5,496 nucleotides of DNA, from positions 1 to 5,496 of the forward strand of contig JAGWST010000296.1 of NCBI GenBank assembly GCA_028869325.1, written 5' to 3'. Of the stretch, positions 1 to 5,496 are shown piece after piece. This DNA is from a bacterium (GTDB lineage: Bacteria > Vulcanimicrobiota > Vulcanimicrobiia > Vulcanimicrobiales > SCRA01). The notes beneath the pieces are model-generated. The model was not told where the DNA came from and ran no database searches. It worked only from the letters and a program-made list of their open reading frames with translations. The position numbers and the translations under genes were made by a program. The first letter of the stretch is position 1, and each line of letters opens with the position of its first letter.

Positions 1-76
1 CAGCCTCTTGGCCGCTTTCGCGGTGGAAGAGGACGGAACTTTACCGGGCCCGCCCGCGTACTATCGTCGAGGGTAA
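1..76 (+). CDS. C-terminal end of an upstream protein (partial)
   Basis: Reading from base 2, this frame is open to a TAA at 74-76 and gives a plausible C-terminus: SLLAAFAVEEDGTLPGPPAY, then YRRG. I chose it over the competing frame from base 1, which stays open to a TAG at 280-282. The chosen frame has mostly G/C third positions and a balanced composition with acidic and aromatic residues, whereas the frame-1 product is Arg/Ser/Gly-rich like a shadow frame. Only about 24 codons are visible, so no family or function can be assigned. The gene would be co-directional with the gene at 295, with about 218 bases between them. Confidence 0.4.
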   Translation, partial: SLLAAFAVEEDGTLPGPPAYYRRG

Positions 77-294
77 GCATTCACTTGCTCTTCCCTGTGA
101 TTAGGGTGACCCCGGCGCAGGGTAGAAAAATCAAGCGTGTCAGCCCGCCGGCAGCTCGCCGCGGTCGATCGGCGGCCGGGCGGTGCTCGCGTCCAGCGAT
201 GGGCGCCTCGAGAGCAGGACACGCCATTTCTGGAAGTGTCGCGCACAGCCGCCGTTGCGGTAGCGCGCCGGCACGCAAGTAGGGAGGTTACTAC
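77..294 (+). other. Gene-free leader upstream of the CAO-N/beta-barrel gene
   Basis: This interval contains no convincing gene. It has local inverted repeats: CCCT/AGGG at 93-96 and 103-106, and GCCGC/GCGGC at 158-162 and 172-176. It also has an A-rich stretch (TAGAAAAATC) at 123-132. No well-spaced sigma-70 promoter is evident, though the A-rich patch could be part of a weak -10 region. No strong terminator with a T-tract follows the presumed upstream stop at 74-76. The downstream gene could therefore be read through from upstream or start from an unrecognised promoter here. I do not recognise a known riboswitch. Confidence 0.4.
283..288 (+). promoter_or_regulatory. Strong ribosome binding site (GGAGGT)
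   Basis: GGAGGT, within AGGGAGGTT, lies 6 bases before the GTG at 295. This is near-perfect complementarity to the 16S anti-Shine-Dalgarno at a good distance. It fixes the GTG as the start, and the signal peptide that begins there agrees. Confidence 0.85.
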
Positions 295-1689
295 GTGAAA
301 CGTCTGGGTAGTGCAGTCCTGGCCATGCTCCTGGTGGGCGGGCTGGGGCTGGCAGCGGTCTCCGCTGCACCCATGCAGAACGCGCCGACGCAGGCAACAC
401 AGGAAAGCTCGTCGGTGGCGCAGGCCATGGGCACGAATACACCACCGATGGATTTCGGGAATCCGCCAACGGGTGAGATTCCGATCCTCTACAACGATCA
501 CCATGTCTACAGCAAGCCGGACGTGCTCAAGCACGGCCGCGTGCTGTCGGCCCTGGTGAAGGGACACACGATCCTGGTGCCGCTGCGCTCGATGTTCGAG
601 CAGATGGGCGCCGCGGTTTCGTATAACCCAAGCACGAAGACGGTGACCGTCAGCAAGCCGGGCGCCGAGGTCAAGGTGACCGTCGGCAAGCCCGAGGTCG
701 TCATCAACGGCGAGTCTCGTCCGTTGGACGTTCCGCCGATGGTCTATCAGGGAAATATCCTCGTTCCGATCCGCGTGATCTCCGAGGGTATGGGCGCATA
801 CGTCCAGTGGGTGCAGAGCCGCCACATCGTCGTGGTGCGTTACAGCCCGGTGGTTCCGACGCCGCAGCCGACGGAGGCTCCAACGGCGCCGCCGCCTCCT
901 CCGCCGCCGACGCCCGCCCCCACCATGGCTCCGACGCCGACCCCGGCCCTGAGCCCGGTCGTCTTCGAGAAGTTCGTCGCCGCTGACTACGTCTTCGGCG
1001 GCAAGGTCTACAACGAGTTCAGCCCCGGCAACAATGACAACAGAGGCTCCTACACGGCTCGCGCCGCGGTAGAGTTCCCTGCCTTCGGCTTGCCGTGGAT
1101 GCTCGAGGGGAACTTCAACCAATACGCCTATAACCACGAAGCGACTGCCACGCCGCATCTCTGCCCGTCGGGTGAGGAGAGCTGCGTGACCGTGATCGGT
1201 GGCTACGGGCAGGTCTACGTCCCCGCCTTCACCGCCCGCGATTACGATATCGAGGGCCGCCTCGGACTCAAGGTTGCCGATCCGCGCATCTATGTGGGGG
1301 TCGCCTACATGGACCGGAACACCAACTACGGGTACCCGCGGCAGAACGGCTTCGGTTTCGGCGCCGAGAAACTGCCGGATCTCGACCTGCCGTTCTCGGT
1401 GTACGGCAGCGTGTACTATTTCCCGAGCGTGAAGGGCAACTTCACCGTGCCGGGCTGCCCTGCTGGGGCAACTCCGGGAACGGCGGCCTGCCCTGATCCG
1501 AATGCGGGCAGCACGCTTCCGTTGTCGTACCACATCATCACCTACCAGATCGGTGGTACGTACAACATCGCCAAGAGCCCGGTCTTCGTCGACTTCGGGT
1601 TCCAGGGCGACAAAGGCACCAACCGCACGAACGCACCGGGCGATTTCTCGCACAACGGTGTGTACGTCGGTCTGGGCGTCCACTTCTAA
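295..1689 (+). CDS. Exported copper-amine-oxidase-N-domain protein with C-terminal outer-membrane beta-barrel-like domain
   Basis: This is a predicted 464-residue envelope protein, probably anchored in the outer membrane. Residues 1-25 form a signal peptide (KR, a hydrophobic core, cleavage near VSA/A). Residues about 62-183 resemble the copper amine oxidase N-terminal domain (PF07833). Two half-repeats share the pattern ILVP(L/I)R...MGA.V..., at about 93-119 and 155-181. In bacteria this domain is a widespread surface module and does not imply oxidase activity; no catalytic oxidase domain is present. Residues 188-217 are a Pro/Thr/Ala linker. Residues about 223-464 are rich in alternating hydrophobic/polar strands, Gly and aromatics, and end in VGLGVHF. 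A terminal Phe after alternating hydrophobics is typical of the beta-signal read by the BAM machinery. Cys pairs at 290/297 and 388/399 sit in loop-like segments. The GTG start has a strong RBS. The barrel could be a porin or a structural anchor; the substrate is unknown. The gene is followed by a hairpin at 1711-1738. Confidence 0.93.
   Translation: MKRLGSAVLAMLLVGGLGLAAVSAAPMQNAPTQATQESSSVAQAMGTNTPPMDFGNPPTGEIPILYNDHHVYSKPDVLKHGRVLSALVKGHTILVPLRSMFEQMGAAVSYNPSTKTVTVSKPGAEVKVTVGKPEVVINGESRPLDVPPMVYQGNILVPIRVISEGMGAYVQWVQSRHIVVVRYSPVVPTPQPTEAPTAPPPPPPPTPAPTMAPTPTPALSPVVFEKFVAADYVFGGKVYNEFSPGNNDNRGSYTARAAVEFPAFGLPWMLEGNFNQYAYNHEATATPHLCPSGEESCVTVIGGYGQVYVPAFTARDYDIEGRLGLKVADPRIYVGVAYMDRNTNYGYPRQNGFGFGAEKLPDLDLPFSVYGSVYYFPSVKGNFTVPGCPAGATPGTAACPDPNAGSTLPLSYHIITYQIGGTYNIAKSPVFVDFGFQGDKGTNRTNAPGDFSHNGVYVGLGVHF
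856..945 (+). repeat. Low-complexity Pro/Thr-rich linker coding region
   Basis: About 30 codons, residues 188-217 of the CAO-N/barrel protein, are dominated by CCG, CCN, ACG and GCN, with a run of seven prolines near the middle. They encode an extended linker between the two folded halves. Such tracts are slippage-prone, so length variation between strains is plausible. Confidence 0.75.
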
Positions 1690-1710
1690 CGCGCGGCGTT
1701 GGAGTGAGCC

Positions 1711-1738
1711 AGGGCCCGGGAGCGCGCTCCCGGGCCCT
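1711..1738. terminator. GC-rich palindromic hairpin between convergent genes (probable bidirectional terminator)
   Basis: The arms AGGGCCCGGGAG and CTCCCGGGCCCT pair perfectly over 12 bp around a CGCG loop; the whole 28 bases are self-complementary. The hairpin lies 21 bases after the plus-strand stop at 1689 and 5 bases past the minus-strand stop at 1744-1746, so it can serve both transcripts. The T-tract is weak on the plus side (TCTCGTC) and absent on the minus side, so it is not a textbook intrinsic terminator. It may instead act by stalling or as a 3'-end stabiliser. Confidence 0.75.
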
Positions 1739-1743
1739 TCTCG

Positions 1744-2304
1744 TCAGCCGCTGGGAGGCGCGGTCGGCGGCTCGGCGGTCGCGGCCGGCGCCGCGGGCAT
1801 CGCCGGCGGACGCGGCGTGGGCGGAGTCTTCGGCATCGCGTAGAGCGGCACGATATGACCATGGCGCAGCTCGCCCTTGGCATTCGCGCCAAACGAGGTC
1901 TTGGGGAATTTGGCGGCGACCCACGTCATGAGCGACCACGCGTTCTGATGCGACCTCTTGTCGTAGAACATCGCATCGACGCGCGCCATCGTATAGGTAT
2001 CCCGAGCGAGCCACGTGTCTCGGGGATACCGCGTGCGCCAGTCGAGCAGCGCCTCTTCGATCGTCCGCGCCCGCCCGAGGTAATGCTCGTAGCGCTCCGG
2101 GTTATAGCGTAAGAGCAGGCCCAGATCGCGGATCTCGTTGCCGATGCCGATCGGCGACATCTTCATGCGCCCGAAGTACTCATCGGCCGGGGCCAGCAGC
2201 CCCGGCGGATCGGCCTTCGCCTTTTCGGAAGGCTTCTTGGTCTGCGCCGCCAGCGCCGAAGAGGCGCAAGCCGCGCACAAGACTAAGATCAGAAGGCGTC
2301 TCAC
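1744..2304 (-). CDS. Small secreted helical protein of unknown function
   Basis: The 186-residue product has a signal peptide at residues 1-20 (RR, a Leu-rich core, then ASSALAA as a likely signal peptidase I site). Cys10 and Cys13 lie inside the signal, but neither sits in a good lipobox. A charged Lys-rich stretch follows at 22-30. The core, about 41-150, looks alpha-helical with many aromatics and charges. It includes EYFGRMKMS at 42-50, then an RYNPERYEHYL segment, a DWRTRYP segment and a WSLMTWVAAKFP segment, spaced somewhat like helical-hairpin (TPR-like) repeats. The last 30 residues are Pro/Ala-rich. I recognise no catalytic motif and assign no function. The start is GTG: an in-frame TAG lies 6 bases upstream, so no longer N-terminus is possible, and the signal peptide begins there. 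The nearest Shine-Dalgarno-like sequence, AAGGA, is 13 bases away, which is rather far. It converges on the CAO-N/barrel gene and diverges from the propeller gene. Confidence 0.87.
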   Translation of the reverse strand: MRRLLILVLCAACASSALAAQTKKPSEKAKADPPGLLAPADEYFGRMKMSPIGIGNEIRDLGLLLRYNPERYEHYLGRARTIEEALLDWRTRYPRDTWLARDTYTMARVDAMFYDKRSHQNAWSLMTWVAAKFPKTSFGANAKGELRHGHIVPLYAMPKTPPTPRPPAMPAAPAATAEPPTAPPSG

Positions 2305-2396
2305 TCCGCGCTACCTATCCTTCTTTGACGACAGAGAGACGGCGCCGGCGCTCATGCGACGCCGATCCGAACCTACGAGATGACATTGGCATCGAG
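2305..2396. promoter_or_regulatory. Divergent intergenic region, presumed promoters in both directions
   Basis: These 92 bases separate two genes transcribed away from each other, so both promoters should lie here or just inside the flanking genes. A TTGACG at 2325-2330 matches a sigma-70 -35 box at five of six positions for the rightward gene. No good -10 box stands 16-18 bases downstream, so the promoter is not established. A 10-base palindrome, GCGCCGGCGC (2342-2351), is present, but it is weak evidence for an operator in DNA this GC-rich. Confidence 0.4.
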
Positions 2397-3629
2397 ATGC
2401 GCCCCGGCCTGCCGAATCTGATCCTTGTGACCGCGGCGAGCCTGCTTGCGCCGCTCTGCATGGCGGCGACTCCGAGCGCAATCGCCGTGCCCACTCGGCA
2501 TGCGCCGCCGCCACGACCGCGCGTGTGCGCAGATCACATCTTTGCCGGCAGCGTCTTGCCGTTGCATCTGCCTCACGGAACCAGCGTCGCCGTGCTCGGC
2601 CCCGGCAGCATCGCGGGCGACGCGTACGTGGCGCCCGCGCAGCTCACGGCGCCGGCAGAGGCGGATCTCATCGTCTCGCGCGGAGCGGCGGTGAACGCTC
2701 AGCGGCTGGAGCTGATCCCCGCGCCGCCGCTGGCGCAGACGCTGGCCTCCGTGGACGCCGACTGCGGCGTGACGCTCTACGACCGCAGGACGCTGCAGCG
2801 GCTGGGAACCTTCGCCACCGCCGGCTCGCCCGCCGATGCCGCCTACGATGGCGGCTCGCTGATCTGGGCCCCCTCCAGCGGATCCTCGGGCTGGCGCTAC
2901 ACTCCCGGCGATGCGCCCGCGGCGCTCGAGCTGGGTCCAAACACCTCGGCGCTGCTGGCGATCCCCGATGGCACCGTGGTGCAGGCCAATCGCGATCTCG
3001 GCGGCGGCGAACAGGGTGCGCTCACCGTGCTGGACGGGGCACAGAGCCGCCGCATCGCGGTCGGCCGAACGCCGGAGGGGCTGGCACCCACGCGCGATGG
3101 CCTGGTCCTGGTAAGCCTCACCAACGACGATCGCATCGCCGCCGTCGATCCGCACGCCGGCGGCGTCGTGCGCACGCTCTCCGTCGGCCAGCGTCCGTTC
3201 GGCATCGCCGTCGACGGCGAGCGCGGGCTGGCCTTCGTGGCGCTCAACAGCATCGCACGTATGGCCCCCTCGCAGTCAGGCGGCGTCGTGGCCGTCGATC
3301 TGCGCGCCTGGCGGATCGCGCGCGTGCGCCACGACGCGCGGCTGGCGCTGGGCGTCGCGCTCGACCGCACGCGCGGGCGGCTCTTTCTCACGGAGGAGCT
3401 CGGCACCGTCCTTGTCTTGGACGAGGAACTGCGCAGCGTGCATGCCGCGTTGCATCCCTGTGCGCTGCCCTGGCTGCCGACGATCGATCCCGCCGAGCAG
3501 CGGCTCTTCGTACCCTGCCCTAGGGAGAATCGCGTGATCGTCTACGACTTGGCGACACTGCGTGAGGTCGCGCGGATGGCCACCTCACCCTATCCGCTGC
3601 GCGTCGCCGTACCCGGTGAGGCCCCGTGA
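2397..3629 (+). CDS. Secreted YncE/YVTN-like beta-propeller protein
   Basis: The 410-residue product is predicted to be exported. Residues 1-24 form a signal peptide with a hydrophobic stretch (LPNLILVTAASLLAPLCMAA). Residues about 40-115 form a separate, unassigned N-terminal segment. From about 120 to 407 there are repeating blade-like units: V.VLD / IAAVDPHAGGVVRTLSVGQRPFGIAVD / GLAFVALN, and later VVAVDL, VLVLD and VIVYDLATLREVARMATSPYP. This is the pattern of YncE/YVTN-type propellers, often binding or scaffold proteins with no fixed enzyme activity; perhaps five or six blades are visible. Cysteines lie at 44, 123, 355 and 374. I chose the ATG at 2397 because it begins the signal peptide. 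A longer frame from a TTG at 2325 would prepend an Arg-rich segment that spoils the signal. The Shine-Dalgarno upstream is weak. The stop overlaps the next start (GTGA). Confidence 0.86.
   Translation: MRPGLPNLILVTAASLLAPLCMAATPSAIAVPTRHAPPPRPRVCADHIFAGSVLPLHLPHGTSVAVLGPGSIAGDAYVAPAQLTAPAEADLIVSRGAAVNAQRLELIPAPPLAQTLASVDADCGVTLYDRRTLQRLGTFATAGSPADAAYDGGSLIWAPSSGSSGWRYTPGDAPAALELGPNTSALLAIPDGTVVQANRDLGGGEQGALTVLDGAQSRRIAVGRTPEGLAPTRDGLVLVSLTNDDRIAAVDPHAGGVVRTLSVGQRPFGIAVDGERGLAFVALNSIARMAPSQSGGVVAVDLRAWRIARVRHDARLALGVALDRTRGRLFLTEELGTVLVLDEELRSVHAALHPCALPWLPTIDPAEQRLFVPCPRENRVIVYDLATLREVARMATSPYPLRVAVPGEAP
3615..3629 (+). promoter_or_regulatory. Start/stop overlap (GTGA) with internal RBS: translational coupling site
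   Basis: GGTGAGG at 3615-3621 resembles the GGTGA part of an extended Shine-Dalgarno and lies at workable spacing before the GTG at 3626. That GTG shares bases with the TGA (3627-3629) of the propeller gene. An in-frame TGA at 3617-3619 rules out any earlier start for the downstream gene. The arrangement favours re-initiation by terminating ribosomes. The CCCC run at 3622-3625 is also where one inserted C would fuse the two frames. Confidence 0.6.
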
Positions 3630-5496
3630 CGGCCGCTCTGCCGCCTACCATCGCGCCGCCCGCGCCGTTTCCCGAGGTTCTCGCCCAGCGCCGGCGGTAC
3701 GAGGAGGTGGCTCCGGGCGTCGCACGTGCCGAGTACGATCTGCGCACGAGCGCAGGGCCACTCGTGATTCGCGTGATCGCGGCCGACCTCTCCAATCCCA
3801 CGGTGCATCTGCGCACCACGCTTGCCGGCGGGCGTCTGATCTCGGCCGGCGAGCGCGTGAGCGCGATGGCCGAGCGCAGCGACGCCGTCGCGGGCATCAA
3901 CGGCGACTTCTTCGACATCGAGCGCAGCAACGCGCCGCTCAATGCCTTGGTGCAGGACGGTGTCGTCTTGCGCTCGCCGGGTTATGGCCGCCCGGCGCTG
4001 GGCGTCCTCGCCGATGGCCGCGTCGTGCTGGGAACGCCGCGGCTCGCCGGCACGGTTTCGAGCGCGGACGGCCAAGCGCCGCTGAGTGCCGTCGACGTCT
4101 GGCCGGCGGACGGCTATGCCCTGCTGCTTCCAGCGTACGGCGCGCCGCCTCCGCCCGGCGCACTGGCGCTCGCCGACGGTTCCAGCCTGGCCTTCCCCGA
4201 TTCGCTGCCCGCACCGGCGCCTCCGATCTCCGTCGCGGCGCAGATCACGATCGACGACGCCCCGCTGCAGCAGGCGGTGGGCGGCGGACCGCTGCTGCTG
4301 CGCGACGGCGAGCCGTACGATGATCCGACCGCGCCGAAGAACGGCAGCGACAAGGCCCAGTTTCCCGTCTCGGGCGTCGGACTCTCGGGCGAGCACACCC
4401 TGCTGCTGGTCGAGGTAGATGGCCACCAGCCCGGATACTCCGTAGGCGTCACACGCGCGCAGTTCACCGCGCTCTTCGAGAGCCTGAGCGCGCACGATGC
4501 GATGGGCCTGGACTCCGGCGGCAGCTCGACGATCGTCGCGCGCAAGCTGGGCGAGGGCCAAGCCGTGCTCCTCAACCGGCCGTCGGACGGCCGCGAACGC
4601 CCCGTCGCCGACGCGCTGATGGTGATGAGCAGCGCGCCCTCGGGGCCACCCGTGCGGCTGGTGGCGCATCCGGCCGCGATCCGCGCGCTCGTCGGCGCGC
4701 AGTCACCGTTGCACGTCGCCGCCGTCGATGCCGGCGACCATCCCCAGCCGCTGCCCGCGCCGTTGCGCATCGCCGCGCTGCCCGCTACGCTCGGGAGGCT
4801 GGAGGATCAGACGTTCACGGCGGCCGCGGGCTCGGGGATGCTGGCCGTCGCCTCCGGGGAGTTGCGCGCCGAGGTGCCCGTCGAGATCGTAACGACCATC
4901 GACCGGTTGGAGATCGATGCGCCTACCGCCAACCCCGCGCCGGGTTCCACGCTGCAGCTGCGCGCCGTGGGCTATGATGCGCAAGGTGATCCGGTGGCCG
5001 TCGGCGGCGTGGTGCGCTGGCAGTCGAGCGGCGCGGGGACCATCGACGCGGGGGGCGAGTACCGCGCCCCCGGCCGCAACGGCAACGCCGTGATTACCGC
5101 GATTGCGGGGGGAGCGCGCGCCCAGCTGGCGCTGGGGACCGGGAGCCACGGCGCGCCCCTGCCGTGGGAGCCTGCATGGTTCTCCTTCACCAGCTATCCG
5201 CGCGGCGGCGGCAGCGTGGCGTTGGACCCGGGCTGCCGCTGCCTAGCGCTGCGCTACGACTTCACGCAAGAGGAGCGTGGAGCCTATGCGCGCACCGCGA
5301 TCGGCATCAACGGCGCGCCGGTGGCGTTCTCGGTCGAGGTCGAAGGCGACGGAAACGGCGAGTGGCTGCGCATGCGCGTCGCCGACGCCGCGGGGCGCCG
5401 CTACGCGCTCACGCTGGCGCCGGCGGTCGACTGGACGGGTTGGCGGCGAGTCGCGGCGCGCATGCCGGTGGATGCGCCGGCTCCCTATACCATCGA
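3626..5496 (+). CDS. Phosphodiester glycosidase family (NAGPA domain) protein with Ig-like and carbohydrate-binding-like domains (3' end outside window)
   Basis: The frame is open for 623 codons from the GTG and runs off the right edge. Residues about 45-335 form a NAGPA-type domain (PF09992), named after the mammalian enzyme that removes GlcNAc from a phosphodiester. Family hallmarks are visible: INGDFFDIE at 91-99, AVGGGPLLLRDG at 217-228, GLDSGGSSTIV at 294-304 and RPVADALMV at 325-333. The middle, about 135-205, carries the extra segment seen in longer bacterial members. Residues about 343-422 and 427-503 look like two related bacterial Ig-like domains. Residues about 515-615 resemble a beta-sandwich carbohydrate-binding domain with GDGNGEWLRMRV and VDWTGW. 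A role in cleaving or trimming a phosphodiester-linked surface glycan is inferred; bacterial substrates are mostly unknown. The N-terminus (TAALPPTIAPPAPFPEV) is a Pro-rich linker with no signal peptide, which is odd for such an architecture. The gene is coupled to the propeller gene. Confidence 0.93.
   Translation, partial: MTAALPPTIAPPAPFPEVLAQRRRYEEVAPGVARAEYDLRTSAGPLVIRVIAADLSNPTVHLRTTLAGGRLISAGERVSAMAERSDAVAGINGDFFDIERSNAPLNALVQDGVVLRSPGYGRPALGVLADGRVVLGTPRLAGTVSSADGQAPLSAVDVWPADGYALLLPAYGAPPPPGALALADGSSLAFPDSLPAPAPPISVAAQITIDDAPLQQAVGGGPLLLRDGEPYDDPTAPKNGSDKAQFPVSGVGLSGEHTLLLVEVDGHQPGYSVGVTRAQFTALFESLSAHDAMGLDSGGSSTIVARKLGEGQAVLLNRPSDGRERPVADALMVMSSAPSGPPVRLVAHPAAIRALVGAQSPLHVAAVDAGDHPQPLPAPLRIAALPATLGRLEDQTFTAAAGSGMLAVASGELRAEVPVEIVTTIDRLEIDAPTANPAPGSTLQLRAVGYDAQGDPVAVGGVVRWQSSGAGTIDAGGEYRAPGRNGNAVITAIAGGARAQLALGTGSHGAPLPWEPAWFSFTSYPRGGGSVALDPGCRCLALRYDFTQEERGAYARTAIGINGAPVAFSVEVEGDGNGEWLRMRVADAAGRRYALTLAPAVDWTGWRRVAARMPVDAPAPYTI

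Noticed and set aside
12..23. Small hairpin CCGC-TTTC-GCGG near the left edge.
   Set aside because: Only four base pairs, and it lies inside the probable end of a coding region.
85..282. A 65-codon plus-strand frame in the leader, starting at TTG and ending at TAG 280-282.
   Set aside because: Arg/Ser/Gly-rich composition, no Shine-Dalgarno, and no recognisable motif. The frame is open by chance.
61..1683. A 540-codon open frame on the minus strand opposite the CAO-N/barrel gene.
   Set aside because: The product is Arg/His/Val/Ala-rich with an Arg run where the opposite strand encodes the Pro linker. It mirrors a well-supported gene with RBS, signal peptide and recognisable domains, so it is a GC-rich antisense shadow.
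2342..2351. The palindrome GCGCCGGCGC in the divergent intergenic region as an operator.
   Set aside because: A ten-base G/C-only palindrome is expected often in DNA of this composition, and no second copy or nearby -10 box supports it.
2325..2396. N-terminal extension of the propeller gene from a TTG at 2325.
   Set aside because: It would place an Arg-rich, non-conserved-looking stretch before a clear signal peptide, and no ribosome binding site precedes the TTG.
2525..3523. A 332-codon plus-strand frame overlapping the propeller gene.
   Set aside because: Extremely Arg/Ala-rich product in a shifted frame of a gene with clear blade repeats; a shadow.
3590..4669. A 359-codon minus-strand frame opposite the glycosidase gene.
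   Set aside because: Arg/Gln/His-rich product, opposite a gene carrying several family motifs in order; a shadow.
1..5496. CRISPR array, transposon ends, tRNA/rRNA, phage or defence genes.
   Set aside because: I saw no regularly spaced repeats, no terminal inverted repeats with a transposase, and no RNA gene signatures. The coding content is fully accounted for by envelope-type genes.

Overview
The window is high-GC DNA with strong G/C preference at third codon positions. It holds four well-supported protein genes, plus what looks like the last codons of a fifth at the left edge. The likely source is an environmental, probably uncultured, two-membraned (diderm) bacterium. The clues are a copper-amine-oxidase-N-like domain joined to an apparent outer-membrane beta-barrel, a multidomain phosphodiester glycosidase, and frequent GTG starts. 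Candidatus Eremiobacterota (WPS-2) or a relative would fit, but this is a recollection-based inference. There is no rRNA or marker gene to settle it.

Layout. Positions 1-76 probably encode the C-terminus of an upstream plus-strand gene. Positions 77-294 are a gene-free leader ending in a strong ribosome binding site. Positions 295-1689 (+) encode a 464-residue exported protein: signal peptide, two copper-amine-oxidase-N-like half-repeats, a Pro/Thr-rich linker, and a C-terminal beta-rich domain ending in an outer-membrane-type terminal Phe. A GC-rich palindrome (1711-1738) separates this gene from a convergent gene at 1744-2304 (-), which encodes a small secreted helical protein of unknown function. 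A 92-base divergent intergenic region (2305-2396) follows. Then come two tightly coupled plus-strand genes: a secreted YncE/YVTN-like beta-propeller protein (2397-3629) and a phosphodiester glycosidase (NAGPA family) protein (3626 to beyond the right edge). The second has two Ig-like domains and a carbohydrate-binding-like domain.

How they fit together. All four complete or nearly complete products look like envelope or extracytoplasmic proteins, so the window reads as a cell-envelope or surface-glycan neighbourhood. The propeller and glycosidase genes overlap by 4 bases (GTGA), so they are very probably co-translated. The glycosidase has no signal peptide of its own, and one extra C in the CCCC run at the junction would fuse the two frames. 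This makes the junction the most informative spot in the window. I see no CRISPR array, transposon, tRNA, rRNA or defence system.
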